From Metopolophium dirhodum (lineage: Eukaryota; Arthropoda; Insecta; Hemiptera; Aphididae): a DNA stretch of 64,000 nucleotides. The stretch lies in NCBI RefSeq assembly GCF_019925205.1, contig NC_083560.1:6572001-6636000 (forward strand), given 5' to 3'. A program made the translations under genes and the position numbers. Below, in pieces: positions 12,202-25,400 of this stretch. Position 1 is the first letter of the stretch, and each line of letters opens with the position of its first letter. The notes under the pieces are model-generated. The model worked only from the letters and a program-made list of their open reading frames with translations, did not search any database and had not been told where the DNA came from.

Positions 12202-13085
12202 CAGTGCCGCAACTACTTCAATTTGGGCCTGTGTGTAAATAAAATGAATGCCCCCCCCCCCTTACAAATGAAAATTGAAAAATTAACCCGTCGATTAGGT
12301 ATTGTAAAATTAATTTTTCCAAATTTGAAAACATACTTTGGAACTTTGAATTTTTACTCATACAAAATAAGGTTTACATAATTAAATCACGTAGGTACCT
12401 ATGTATTTACAAATAAATAAATGTAATAATTTGAAGCCTTTTTTATTCATTTTAAATATAAATAATTATCGAATAACAAATAAATTGAACATACCATACA
12501 TTAACAGACAATTAGAAACTCAAAAATAAATACAGTACTCACTTTAAAATATTATGGCAATCATTTATTTATTATTTTGTGAATTTAACTATTCAAATAA
12601 ATATCGCAACTAAGTTTTCACATACGTTATCAAAATGGATAGCTTATTGACCGACTACAGAACACCGACCGAAGAAGATCCCGCCGTTTGAACGTGCAAT
12701 TTAAAATCTAGTCTGGTCTCGTTTTTCCCGCATAACAAAAATAGACACCAATAATTGAAACGCGTAAACACACTCACACTAAACCGGTCAAAATGTGCGT
12801 TCCTTCGCATGTCGCACAATTGCAACCAAACTATTTTTAATTTCGGTTGTACAGGCCGCAAAAGATACGTTGATGTATGATAATGTTGTGTACAAAACAA
12901 AACCCATCTGTTCAATGTTCAATCTTGTTCGATCTTTATTAATCATTTATTATTATTATAACAAAATGGTTTTCTTTTAATATATTTTTAAATTTTTATC
13001 ATTGCCCCTCCCCCCCCCCATTATGGGTTGGGGCCCTGGGCCCGTGTGTTTGACACACGCGACACACCCGGTTATTGCGGCACTG
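12202..13085. mobile_element. hAT-type element, non-autonomous
   Basis: Terminal inverted repeats CAGTGCCGCAA (left) and TTGCGGCACTG (right), with GGGCC blocks just inside both ends (near 12227 and 13040). The flanking 8 bp (gccggtca and gctggtag) match at only part of the positions, so the target duplication has decayed or is chance. The interior shows no transposase. C-runs lie near 12249 and 13010. Confidence 0.65.
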
Positions 13086-13149
13086 GCTGGTAGGCGTGTG
13101 AGAGGAGTGCGCGACGAAGTGTATTAGTGACCGGGCCCACGGTCTAGTG

Positions 13150-13440
13150 CTGAACGTTCCCGGCGCGGGACTGTAGAATTCCGGAATGTAAATTGGCGGA
13201 CCGTATAAATCTGGAAAGTGTACTCGCGGACCGTATTCTCGAGGAAAAAAAATTACTACGTAGGTACACCGTATTAGTCGCGGACCGTAGAAATGCGGAA
13301 TAAAATATTTTTCGAACCATATTATGCCGGACCGTATAATCGCGGAATTTCAAAATATGCGCACTGTATTGTCACGGACCGTATAAATCTGGAAAGTATA
13401 CTCCCAGGCCGTATTTCCCAGGAAAAAAAAATACACACCT
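13150..13440. repeat. Array of CGGACCGTA-containing units
   Basis: CGGACCGTA recurs at about 13198, 13226, 13273, 13333 and 13375, with degenerate forms near 13165 and 13405. A longer block (CCGTATAAATCTGGAAAG, then GTATTC-like, then GGAAAAAAAA) occurs at 13200-13255 and again at 13378-13430. Units are irregular in length. No coding content is likely. Confidence 0.75.
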
Positions 13441-13798
13441 AGAAATCCTGATTCGCGATGAGTGCAGTCTACTAGCCCATAAGTTTACTATTATTCTTAG
13501 CTGCCCTGTGTTAAGGGGTTTGATATAGGCAATTTTATATTAATTATTTGGAATGGAGCCCCACGGATTCCATAACATTTTTTTTTATAAACGTTAATAT
13601 CTGGACGGACAAATTTGAAAATTACATAATAATGATATTTATTATTTGAAATTATACTATGTAGAAAAAATACGATTAGGAACTGTCTATGTTTGGAAAA
13701 TTAATAAATAGAATATTAATTTTAAATACAGTTGAGAAAACATGTTATTTGGAATCCGCATAGTTTTGAAAATTAATAACTTATGTGAAACACGTATC

Positions 13799-14306
13799 AG
13801 GTCCGTTCAAATCGAAGCGGTGGCGGTGGCGGTAACTTCAGCGGTATTTATCGCTTTTTAAATACCGCTGATCTAACCTAACCGGAGAGCGAAATATTTC
13901 GCCGAAAATTACTAGTCGACATTGTGACACCCATGCGCGTACATGTATCTTAGTAATTATTATATTTTTATTTATTAATATTAATGTTTTAAAGTACAAA
14001 ACAACAAATTGCTATATATTTTTTAAATGTTTACTATACCATGGATATATATTATGAAAACTCAAGTTCAGACCAATTATATTTTTACTTACCACTTTCA
14101 CCGTTCATTTTAACACTTATTTCGTGATCCAAAATATAATCGTTTTTTCTCGTATCCTTGAATTCTGGAAGTGTCATATTATATATGATGGGATATTCTT
14201 TAACAATAGCTATTAACTGTAAAATAATAATTAAGTATTAAAACGTATGGACATTAAATTTCGCTGCCGCTACCGCCACCACTACTGCTTCGGTTTGAGC
14301 GGACCT
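13799..14306. mobile_element. Short TIR transposon carrying a MADF exon
   Basis: The left end (AGGTCCGTTCAAATCGAAGC) and right end (reverse complement AGGTCCGCTCAAACCGAAGC) are inverted repeats that continue into GGTGGCGGTAGC-like GC-rich tracts. The interior is AT-rich and contains one recognisable exon. A target duplication could not be fixed. The MADF content points to the PIF/Harbinger group or a similar TIR element; this is inference. Confidence 0.7.
14093..14216 (-). pseudogene. Isolated MADF-domain exon
   Basis: On the minus strand a clean exon is bounded by TTTTACAG and GTAAGT. It reads LIAIVKEYPIIYNMTLPEFK, then D-T-R-K-N, and ends EISVKMNGES. This fits the N-terminal part of the MADF (Myb/SANT-like) DNA-binding domain seen in insect regulators and Harbinger-type second proteins. 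No partner exons were found in the element, so it is a leftover and probably not expressed as a protein. Confidence 0.6.
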
Positions 14307-15845
14307 TTATTATGAGTAAATTGGAAATACATATGTATATAATATTGTAACTATATTGTGCAACTCGGTAATTTTTGTAAATTGTAACAAGTTATAGTAC
14401 CTACCTACTTGTCATTTTCAATTTAACTTGTAACTTGTAACTAGTCACAAATTTTCCTATAACTTTATATGAAGTTACAAAAAAATCATAGAGGGTCCCC
14501 CATTCCCTCAAATACGACGCTGCTATGTAGATATATATTGTAGACTATATTGAATTGCATTTATTAATTCATATATATACATTACTTTTTAACTACCTAC
14601 CTATTATCTTGATAGTATGCACTGGCCTCGGAAAAATGTAATTAATGACTTATGTGTTATTTTTTACTCCAAACTTTCTTTTAAATATCATATGTTGATA
14701 CCATAAAATATAAATCGTAAATGAAATTATGTTTAATAAAACGAATGTGTACAGATTTTAATAATGAATCAGCCTTAAAAGTTCTGTATTGTTCCTATGC
14801 ATCTTTAGTTTGGCATTCGGATAGTATCTCTCAATATCAGTATTTAAGTTCTGTTCAAATGTTTTTTATGATATTTAAGCTATAAATGCGGATCAAAGAC
14901 TTCCTCATACCCTGCAATCGGGCCTGCATGATCATATAAGCAATTTTATTAATATCATTAATAACATTAACTCAATTATCACATTGATTGCCATAACTAA
15001 TAGAGCATTTAAATTTTATAATTAATTCATTCAATTCTAGGAATAAATCCTTATTTTATCCTTTTATTTGGTTCTAGTGCATAAAATATGCACTCACCTG
15101 TGAATAAACTTATGTTGGTTGGTAATTCTATCTGTAATATTGATTTATTTAATACATCACTCAATGAGTTAAATAAATTATCATATTAATTGTAGGCAGT
15201 GGCGGCTCGTGCAATAGGGCACACGGGCACGTGCCCCACCTAAAAAATTGAGAAGAAATAAGAAAAATTTATATTAAATTATTAAAATTAAAATTGAATA
15301 GGTATTTCTTCCATCATAATATAAGTTGGTACTTGGTAACTGGTATATTATCGAAAAAAATGTTTTATCAAATACGGGTGCTCCTAGATACGATACATGC
15401 ATACTATATTATACGCATTGGGCGGCGGGCACTAACGAAGTTGTGCCCCGATGACCCGATAAACAGTACTAGATTTCCCCCCACTTTTTGACACGAATTA
15501 ATAGGGCATTGCCGGGCACAATCGGATTGTGACCGAATTCTATTTTTATTACGATTTACAAGATTTTGTCGGTTTTGTTAGTTATCGTATTGTTATTGTC
15601 GACCGTCTTCCGTGGGACAAAATTTATATTTTGAAAACATGATAATAGGTAGGTAGGTAACAGTTGTTAGTTTTAAATTAAATGATTTTGAATGTTATAA
15701 TTATTTATCTAATACACATAGATGTATTAAGATACACAATGCAAACTATATACATACATAGGTACCTTGTATATACAAGCCATATCGCACCAGTATAAAT
15801 TATAATTACCGGTTTAAAATAAATAATAATTTATATTAAGACATT
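14307..15845. other. AT-rich intergenic DNA with a lone hAT-like end
   Basis: CAGTGGCGGCTCGTGC at 15197 resembles a hAT terminus, followed by GC-rich text up to about 15540. A matching opposite end was not found. The rest (14307-15190 and 15540-15845) shows nothing I can name. Confidence 0.4.
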
Positions 15846-15892
15846 AAATAAAAGGTTGCAAAGGCATTATACAAAAAGAAAAAAGAACGTAT

Positions 15893-17670
15893 ATGAACGA
15901 TGTGTTACGTAGTACAGAGCAAGACTACTCACATGGAAAAATTAGACAATTTTTCAAGAAGATCAAAAGATTTAAGACATTTAACCCAAGCTTGAAAGCT
16001 ATTAGAGATAAGGATAATAAAACAATTTTAATGGATCCCCAAGAGAAAACAACTAGATGGCGCGAAAATTTGAAGAACTATTAAACAGTGAACTACCTGA
16101 GTTACCAATACCAGAGTGGGCTGGTCATACAGCTGATGCAAGAGTGGAAGACCTATGTATAGAAGAAACTAATAGAGCCATCAATAGTCTAAAAGATTGG
16201 AAATCTCCAGGATCTGACGGGATACCAGCAGAATTAATTAAATACGGAGGCGAGGAAATACATAAGATCATTCATGAAATCTGTAGCGAAGTATGGAAAA
16301 CAGAAGTACTGCCAAATGATTGGAAAAAAGCCATAATAATCCCACTATATAAAAAAGGCGACAAACTCAACTGCAGCAATTATAGAGGAATATCTTTACT
16401 GAACTCTGCATATAAAATATTCTCAAAGATTTTGCTAAAACGTCTTGAACCAATAGCCGACAAATGCATTGGTGAATACCAGAGTGGCTTTTGTAAGGGT
16501 AAGTCGACAATTGACCAACTAACAATAGTAGGGCAATTAATTGAAAAAAAATTCGAATTTAGACAAAACATATGGCAAGTGTTTGTCGATTTCAGAAAAG
16601 CATACGATAGCATACACCGTGATAGTCTGTACAATATTATGCAAGAATTTGGTTTCCCGAGAAAACTTATCGCCCTAACAAGGATATGCATGAATGACAC
16701 GAAATATCAAGTGAGAGTAGACCAAACGCTGTCCGAAGAGTTTGAAGTCATAACTGGGTTGAAACAAGGGGACGCGCTCTCACCACTATTATTTAATATA
16801 GCATTAGAGAAAATAATACGTAGTGTAAAAAATAATAACCTGGGAACCAATATTGGTACCACACAAATTGATATACTAGGATTTGCTGACGATTTAAACA
16901 TAATTGGTGATAGTATGGAAATAGTGGAACAGAATATAAACACACTCGTAGAAGGTGCTAAATCAGTCGGGTTAAAAATAAACCAAGATAAAACGAAAGT
17001 AATGGAATTACTCCCCAATGGGGAAGAAAACGTGGTTATCAATGATTATACCTTTGAGAAAGTTAAAGAATTCAAATACCTTGGAACGACGATTACCAAC
17101 AACAATGATTGGAGTACCGAAATTATAAGTCGTATACGCAAGGCAGAAAGGGCTTATTTTGCATTACATAAATTTTTCAAATCAAAACTATTTTCCAGAA
17201 GAACTAAGATCAGACTGTACATGACCATAATAAGACCAATGGTAACCTATGGATGTGAAATATGGCCCACAACCAAACAATTAGAAAAAAGGCTGCTAGT
17301 ATTTGAAAATAAAATACTGAGGAAGATTTGTGGTCCAGTGTTTGATAGCGAGCTAAATAATTGGCGTAGAAGAAAAAATACTGAACTAAGAGAAATCACT
17401 GAAGTTCCACTATTAACAAGCCACATTAAGTGTCAAAGACTCAAATGGTTTGGTCATACCATGCGGAAAACAGAAACCACTAATACGAGAGCAGTAATGG
17501 AGTGGCAACCGACAGGGAAAAGACCAAGAGGGAGGCCTAGAAAGCGATGGATGGATGGAATAAGGAAGGACTTAGAAACATTGGAAGTGACAAATTGGGA
17601 AGATGGAGTTCAGGATCGTGATTATTGGAGAACGGTGACGGTGGCGGCCAAAATTCTTAAAGAATTGTAA
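15893..17670 (+). pseudogene. LINE reverse transcriptase, N-terminally truncated, one frameshift
   Basis: This is the reverse transcriptase of a non-LTR element. The first block (15893-16081) contains GKIRQFFKKIKRFKTFNPSL, then the frame shifts near 16068-16072 into a 537-residue open frame (16057-17670). In the long frame: KSPGSDGIPAELIK (about residue 49), FVDFRKAYDSI (about 176), the GLKQGDALSPLLFN block (about 235) and the catalytic FADD at residues 276-279. The thumb follows with YLGTTIT, and the C-terminal GKRPRGRPRKRWMDGIRKDL region. The endonuclease domain is absent because of 5' truncation, so it cannot move itself. The long frame has no stop, which suggests a fairly young insertion. 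Confidence 0.93.
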
Positions 17671-17679
17671 AGCCAAAAG

Positions 17680-17702
17680 AAGAAGAAGAAGAAGAAGAAG
17701 AA
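17680..17702 (+). repeat. (GAA)n tail of the LINE
   Basis: About seven AAG/GAA units followed by an A-run directly after the RT stop. It marks the 3' end of the insertion. Confidence 0.85.
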
Positions 17703-17713
17703 AAATAAAAGGT

Positions 17714-18779
17714 ACCTATATAAAGTAATATCAATATTATATACCTATTATAAAAGTATACATATGCCTCTTTTTTCATTGAACAAAATGTAGTATATTT
17801 ACAATCTGTATTTACAAGTTATACAATGGCTAAATTTGATGATAGTTTATTGACGGAAATGTGAAGTCACTGATTGACGGCACCCCATGATACATATAAC
17901 CTACACTAGGTCCTACACATCATTATACGTTTTTGCTGTTAAATTATTTTAAATATTATAAATCAAAACTACCTACATTATACTATGCGCATTGCATATT
18001 TATTATTTACATGTCTATACCTAGCTAAGGTATTGGTCAATATATGAATCCTATGTGTTTGTACTAACCTGCCTACTGAACAAAATACTAATATATTGTA
18101 AAAGTGCATTTGCTTCATCAAGTATCATGTTATTTAGGTAGTGTTTTAAGGAATAATATAATTCCATCCTTATACATAACACATATTTAGCTTATTAATT
18201 AGTACCTAACCATCATAGACTATAGATTATTATATTAGTTTATCTAGGGTGATCTCAAGTGTGGATTGGTAATCAGTATCTAAGTCACAGTTACTTTTAA
18301 TGGTTAGGATGATCATAAAATATTTTTTTCGCTAATCAGTGGCATGAATAGGTCATATTATATTCAGGGGGTTAGTGCTCGGCTATTGCTTGAGCAACCA
18401 GAATATATTTTAAAAATATATATGTATATATATGCACAACTAGTAGAAAAAATGCTCTGGTCATAAACTTCGATGGAGGTTTTTGGAAGCAAATTGGATC
18501 TAGTTGGTACTTTTAGGATGTTAAAATTGAAAATTCTCAGTATTTTTAAAGTAATCAAGAAAAACAAAAATAAATAAATGATATTTTGTTAAAATTGTTT
18601 GGTAACCTTGGTTAGATTGTCTTCACTTAGATTGTAAATTATAATTGATTAATTTTTATTTTTTTTCTTAAAATGTCAATAAAAATTATTTGTTAGAACA
18701 AAAAGCTTAAAAATATAATACAATCGGTTCCTCATAAGTTTTTTTAACATTTTACATTTATAAAATAATTTTCTAATAA
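17714..18779. other. AT-rich intergenic DNA
   Basis: No exon, RNA gene or terminal repeat was recognised. Confidence 0.4.
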
Positions 18780-19745
18780 GATAACAAATATTGTATGTTA
18801 TGTACTCTTTCCAATTGAGATTATGATCTAAGATAATGCCTAAATATTTTATTTTGGAAACATTTTCAAGTAAAAGGCAATCACAAATTTTATTTTACTT
18901 AAACAATTGAAGCTATGAGCTATGACATCTTTCTAAGGTACATTAGTATTATTTATCCTAAAAAATATTGATTTAAATTTGGTAATATTAAGTTCAAGAA
19001 AATTTTGATGTAACCAGGCTTTAATGTTGTTGATACATTTATTAGCTAAGCTATATAGATTGTCAATATTATCATGTTCAAGGTAACACTAATGGATTAT
19101 CCGCAAAAGAAATTACCTTACCATTAAATTTCAAATTATTAAGTCCATTAATGTATATAAGGAATAGTATAGGTCCTAAGACGGTACCTTAGAAATACCA
19201 CAATTAACATAAATTGAAAAACTAAAGCACTCATTAATTCTAACTACTTGTGTTGAGTGTTTATTTGAAAGGTAATATGAGAATAGTGATAGAGCATTCC
19301 AACAGATACCACAATACTTTAATTTCTTTATAAAAATATTATAGTTGACTGACGATTTAAATGCTCTTTTCAAATCAAGGAACATGCCTATTACCTTATT
19401 TCCTCTATCCAGACTTGAATGAATGAAATTTAAAGTCTGCAGTAGATCACCATTAGTTAGATATACCTTTCCTGAACCCAAACTGACTATTAGAAAAACA
19501 AATTATGATCATTTAAGAAATTTACTAATCTATTTTTAAGACATTTTTTAAATAGACAGCGTGAGAGACAGTGAGGTAGCTCTATAATAAATTATATTTT
19601 TAGAAGCCCCTGATTTATATGAAGGAATGATCAGGGATTTTTTTAAATTTTGTAGGAAATATTCCAGATGCTTTATTATAATAAAATATTTAAAGATATC
19701 GATATAGTTTTGCATGTATTCTATTTACCTTCAAAAAAAGAGGAA
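18780..19745 (-). pseudogene. Jockey-like LINE reverse transcriptase relic
   Basis: Minus-strand blocks in order: a PTKF...IIPSYKSGASKN-like start (near 19660), CLFKKCLKNRLVNFLNDHNL (near 19540), then the open stretch 19481-19176 with LLQTLNFIHSSLDRGNKVIG, MFLDLKRAF (motif A region) and YVNCGISKVPS where GxPQGxxLGP is expected. Further down comes a weak ADNP-like motif C region near 19100 and a KYLGIILDHNLNW-like block near 18820. Stops and shifts are frequent. Confidence 0.75.
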
Positions 19746-20565
19746 TTTTCTTTAATGTTTATAATATTTTCTTTTATTTAATTTAACATAAATAAAGTGA
19801 TACGTGTTAAGAAGATTGAGTCACTAATATGACATTTATCACGCATAATAGACCACTGTACACCATAAAATAAAAATATGAAATATTATTTCCAACATTT
19901 CTAAAGAATAAGTTAAATTCATAATACCATTAATATGTTTATAGTCACAAGAAGAAGAATTAGTAACATCTTTGATTAGATACCAGACCTTTAAAATACG
20001 ACTACTCGATATTACTTTCAAGCAAACACTGAGGCGTATAAATATGTCTTAATCTTTGTCATAGTTTCAATAAATTTAGTTTAATCCATGAGTATCTTAA
20101 CTTTAAACTATGTTCACAATGTTCACATATTGTACTATTGTAAAATTAAATCTAAATGTAATATGTAAAAAATTTAAAAATGAAAGGAATAAAATATTAA
20201 ACTAATTGTAAGAAACTGATCTAATTGTAGATAATAATTAATTATTTTAAATATATTTTATGCTTAATTGTATATTTTATAATAATATTATATTCACAAT
20301 TTTGATTTAAACTACTGTTAATATTTTTGAAATTAGTTTATTACTATCTAAATATGCATATAAGTCTTTGTCAAAGTATATAATCAGTAATTATGTAATT
20401 GTGGTAACTTAAATGGATTTTTACATGCTGCAACAAAAAAAGATTATATATAAAAAGTAATTCATAATTTGCAATTTTATTAATTACATTTGTAAGTTCA
20501 TATTTAATTTTGTTCAAACTCATAATTATTTGTAAGACAATTTCATAAAATCTATAATTCATTAA
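19746..20565. other. AT-rich DNA between two RT relics
   Basis: No coding block recognised. Possibly further decayed LINE sequence. Confidence 0.3.
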
Positions 20566-20905
20566 CAGAACTCAGTTAGTTAAAATAAATAGTACCTATA
20601 GTAATCCTTTAATAGTAACTCATGGTGTACCGCAAGAAACAGTCCTAGGACCATTATTCTTTATAATATTTATTAATAGCTTATTTGACTTAACGCTAAA
20701 TGCTAAATTTATTTATTTTGTAGATGATACTGTAATATTAATGTCTGATAAATTATATGATGAACAATATTCTAGTGTAAAAATGATTGTAATGTCAAAT
20801 TATGGTTTGGTATTAACTAATTGGAACTAAATCTAATTAAAACTAAATATATGCACTTCAGAATTAATAATGCAAATCATATTAAACATGAGAAAAAAAT
20901 ATATG
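20566..20905 (+). pseudogene. Second LINE reverse transcriptase fragment, opposite strand
   Basis: Reads THGVPQETVLGPLFFIIFIN (normally GVPQGTVLGP, here Q-E) and then FVDDTVILMSD, where FADDT is expected, followed by stops. Only the palm region survives. It lies on the opposite strand to the 18780-19745 relic, so these are separate insertions or a rearranged pair. Confidence 0.72.
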
Positions 20906-21611
20906 TTCATTCATCTTCTTATACTTACTCCAACTACAAAGTATTTTGAGATCATAAGTGAATATGTAAATAAATGCATGTCAATTAATAAATATTCTGT
21001 CGTGTGCAGTTGACACGACGTACTCGCAATGTCGGGAGTCTAGTGATTATTTAATTATTTAATGCACCCTTGCTTTGTTTAGAAGCACTCATTGTGGTGA
21101 AAAGATTATAATATAAGAAGAAAAGTTGTCTCTTGAAATGAAATGAACGCAACTTATGAGACAGCAAGGTAGCTTGACGACAGAGCAAGAAAACAGAAAA
21201 TGGTAAACTTCTTAGCCGGTTGTTAAAATCGCCCAGATGTCTACAGAAAGCAGCTTTTTTTGTTGAAAAAAACTGTTTCGGAAGAAAAATATTAAGAATA
21301 TAATGTTAATTTTAATTTAGTAAAACGTTAAACGGATCACATATGTAGTACACAAACACAGATTATTTGATTATTCGTTTTTATAATTATATCTCGCTAT
21401 TAGCTAATAAAATGATCAACATTGCTATAAAATTATTAATCTTTCAAATTTAAAAATATAACCATAATTTATATAAAGTATTTAAAAATATGTAATTACT
21501 TCACAATATCATGAATGTACATTAATTTGTTTTATTTTTTATAATGTTTATAAGATTTAATAAATACATTTTTTTTTTAGACTATTTAAGTACAAATGTA
21601 TAAAATATTTT
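20906..21611. other. AT-rich DNA outside arm A
   Basis: No gene seen. A short GC-richer block (GTTGACACGACGTACTCGC near 21010) stands out but is unassigned. Confidence 0.3.
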
Positions 21612-22459
21612 ATCAACAATACAACTAGTTTAATAGTAAGGTAGCTTACTATATATTAAACAATACTATAATGAAATGGTTCTACTCAATCAAATGTACA
21701 CACACAAAATCCTGCAGAGTTAAATTTATGCATTTCTTAACAATAATAAAAAAAGATAATTATAAAGTAATAATAACCAAACATAATTACATGGTGGTAA
21801 AAATATATTATGCTGCTCAAAAGAGACAAAACATAAAACAAAAATATTGAGAACAAATCAAAATTATTTCGACAAACCACATAAAAGTTACATTTTAATA
21901 ATAATAGTCATATTTATTTATTTACAGATATAGAATAATACTCCAATCAGGTAACAATAATTTAATAACCACAGTAGCTAAATAAAAATTAATAAAAATA
22001 ATAGAGAAAAAAATATATATACATTATTCATACTAGATATTTAAAATATGATAATTAAATAACTAATTGATATAATTTAATTTAATAATAACGTACTAAT
22101 TTAAAAATAAGCATTTAATATAGGGTCATACTAAACAGGTCCAAGTTATCAAAAAAGTAAAGCTAAATCAAATTATAAAGAATTAAAAAAAAAGTAATGA
22201 TACTGTTAATGTTGAACAAATTAACGAACTTTCTAATATACTTTCTAGGAATAGTAGGATTTTATAATTGACTGATAAATGTATAATCATTAATCAATAG
22301 TATTAAAAATAAAAATAACAGTTGCAATAAAAACATAAGTGACTTCTTATGTTGGCGGTCAACTTAATCATAACGAGAGATTATTGCGATCATCTTTAAT
22401 AATATTTTAACTAAATAACTTATATAAAGACTAGTTTAAAGGTACTTGATTTTCAGCAG

Positions 22460-25400
22460 CTATAGCTCATCCAAGCCACCCCGCGGTGCACCTAATTTGG
22501 TTTTCTCCAGAACTTCGTTCACAAATTGTGTAGTTTTTCCAGCTACTTTTAATCCTAAACAATAAAATAAGAATAAGAATATAAAAAAATATTGATTAAG
22601 TACACTGATTTGAAATGTTTTAGCGATAAGAAAAATTTGGAGAAGTCAGTATTGATTAGAATAGTGACCTTTGACTTCTATGAGAACCAATTTTATTTTA
22701 TTATTTTGGGATAGTTTGAGGTATTTCCAGTAATGCCAAAGACAAAATATATTTCAGAAGAACTACCCAAACATTACGATTAGATAGAATGATTCTATTA
22801 GATTCTAATCGATTCTATCCAAAATCCAAATGGAAAATATTATATATAAAATTTAAAATAGAAATTGTCTTATCTTCTTGATTATTTTACATTAGTTTAT
22901 GGAATTTGGAGAGTGAATAACTGGAGACTATTTTAGTCGTTATTATGATGTGTGTGCGCGTATGTTCGTAATTGTTTATGATTGTTTTATGTAAACATTT
23001 TTGACATGCATAATTTTAGATATTTTTTTTTTAACTTTTTAAGGCATATATCAATTCATATTTTGTCAATTTGGGTGCATAAATGCATGCTTATTTAGGC
23101 ATTTTTTAGGGTATGAACTTACGAGCCCTAATTATAATACAAAAACAAAATTACTTACTAGTAGCATATTTTATAATTTTCTCACTGGCATTTGACAATC
23201 CATGATTTTCTTTTAGAAATAACTTCTTCATTTGAGCTATAGCATTACTTAAACGCCCTAAGAAAAATTAATTCAATTATAATTCAATTATAAACATAAA
23301 TGCTTGGATCTATCATCCAATATTTTAAAGTATTAAAGTAACATTTTAAATTAATTTAATAGAAAAAATTACTGTGTTCAGTTCTTAATCCATAAAGTTT
23401 TATTTTGTTCGCCTCATGTTGAGCTTTTATCCTCAACCGACATGCTCTACAAATATAAAATTATTATACATAATTTGAATTAAATATTAATCAAACAAAA
23501 TATAAACCTAAACATTAAACAATAAATAAAAAAATCTGCAACATTAAAAATACTTTTATAAAATTCAATAATTTGTAAAATAAATAAATATGTTATGAAA
23601 TTCTAAAATAAATCATTAGTATAAGATATTAATTTTAATTTAAGACCAGAATATAATATATCCCAATCTACTCCAAGTTTTGTGATATAACACAAAATAA
23701 TTATGCCATTTAAAGCCAGTGCTACTATAGATTATTAATATAATTATCAGTTTAAGAATTAAGATTAAATATATTTCTTAACAGAATAAATTTTTTTAAT
23801 ATATGAAAGATTGTAATACCATACACACAATCATTAAAATTTAGTCCATCACATACTGTGACAATCTTAGCAGACTGTGTAAAGCGTTCACAAATAGTAT
23901 GAATAAGCTTTATTTTTAATAAGATAATATGATACCTAAGATCATACATTATGGTTTAAATCAAATATAATTAAAATCTTATTTTTAACAATAAATGTAC
24001 CTGGATACTAATTTGTTCTTTTCTTTACGGGCATTTTTTCTAAGATCAAATGGCAACTCGCTGACTGGTGTCATTTCAGTTATAATTTTATTCCATTTAT
24101 CCAATTCACTGCCAATTAACTGTAATTGTTTAGGATTTGGTGTTAGGTTATTACCATCTCCCTTTCTTGGTTTACCACTAGAACATTTAAATATTTACTA
24201 ATATTAAATTTAATTCATAAACAAACTTTTACAATTAACCTATGTTTAATTCCTTTGATTGAACAATTCGGACTAAATACTGGATCAATAATCTCGTTTA
24301 AACAATGTGAATCCTTTAGCTTACATTTTAATACTAATCTTTGACGTTTAGGAACCTTAGAATTAGCACTGTACTGCCAAAAAAATCCATCCTTGTGTAA
24401 AGATGATTCAGCAGATGTTCTACCACAATCACTGCCCTCTGAATCTATCAATTTAAAAATAATTAGGCATATGTTGTATTTGTTAGCATATAATTATATT
24501 TATTAAAAACCAACCGATATCAGATGAATAAGATTCTTCTTGTTCTGTATCATTATCAGAATCACCGACTGATTCATCAAATGACAAATCATAAGCTTCT
24601 GGAGTCAAAACACCTCCTTAAATAAATAAAAAATGATATTTTTTTTATAACTATACAATTAAAGTTTATTCCAAACTAACCAGTAGAAATCGAGGAAGTA
24701 GATTCCGCTTCTGTTAATGATCCAGTGGATAATAAATGCTGTCGAGGTTCTCTATGCTGCCACATTTGGTCAAGTCCAAGATGAGTAGGAGCTGATGACG
24801 AAAAATGTTCACTCGATTTTCTAGCCAGCATAAATCCTGATCCCGGAACACTAGTTCCAAATATAGGAGGAGATAAACACTTTTGTGATTTTGTTTCTTT
24901 CTTCATGAGTTCTTGTAGTGTTATTGAATTTGTTTGACCTGGAGAAAGTGATGAAAGAGAACTGCATTTATTTGGTGAATGTTGAAAGCCAGACTTTGAA
25001 GAACTCGGTCTGTTAACAGGGCTAGTATCCACAGCATGATCCATCAAGTATGAACTCATAAATGTGTCAGGAATTTCAAACATTTCTGAATCAGGTGGTA
25101 ATAACAAATCATCAAAATTGAAGTTTTCTAATAAATTATCACCACCATAGGCATTTAATTCAGCTAATGTTGGTCCGTGAAGCAAATTGGATTGATCTGC
25201 CTGCATTAGTAAACCAACAAACAATACATTAAATTAAATTTGTTTGGAGTAAATTAGATTAATTTGAATTGTACATGCATTATATCTATATTAAAAAATA
25301 GTTCTCATATAAATCCAACAAAATATTAAGTTGGTTATTGAGAAAATAATCCTTAGTAAAATAAGAAATATTTATCATAATACCTATATTGGTAAATTAA

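Larger units (their letters stand above)
15857..17702 (+). mobile_element. 5'-truncated non-LTR retrotransposon (LINE)
   Basis: The element starts abruptly inside coding sequence and ends after the RT stop in a (GAA)n-like tail (17680-17702). AAATAAAAGGT flanks it on both sides (15846-15856 and 17703-17713), consistent with target-primed reverse transcription and 5' truncation. The A-rich content means the exact duplication edge could be off by a few bases. Clade was not fixed: the C-terminal GRPRKRW block and microsatellite tail fit RTE- or CR1-like groups. Confidence 0.85.

Noticed and set aside
12655..12915. 86-codon frame inside the hAT-type element
   Set aside because: No transposase similarity; probably chance.
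16380..17042. Minus-strand frames of 106 and 111 codons
   Set aside because: They are antisense to the LINE reverse transcriptase.
23995..24201. 68-codon frame identical on opposite strands in both arms (also 48813-49019)
   Set aside because: It is the antisense of REPTOR exon 5, and its identity simply reflects exon 5 identity.
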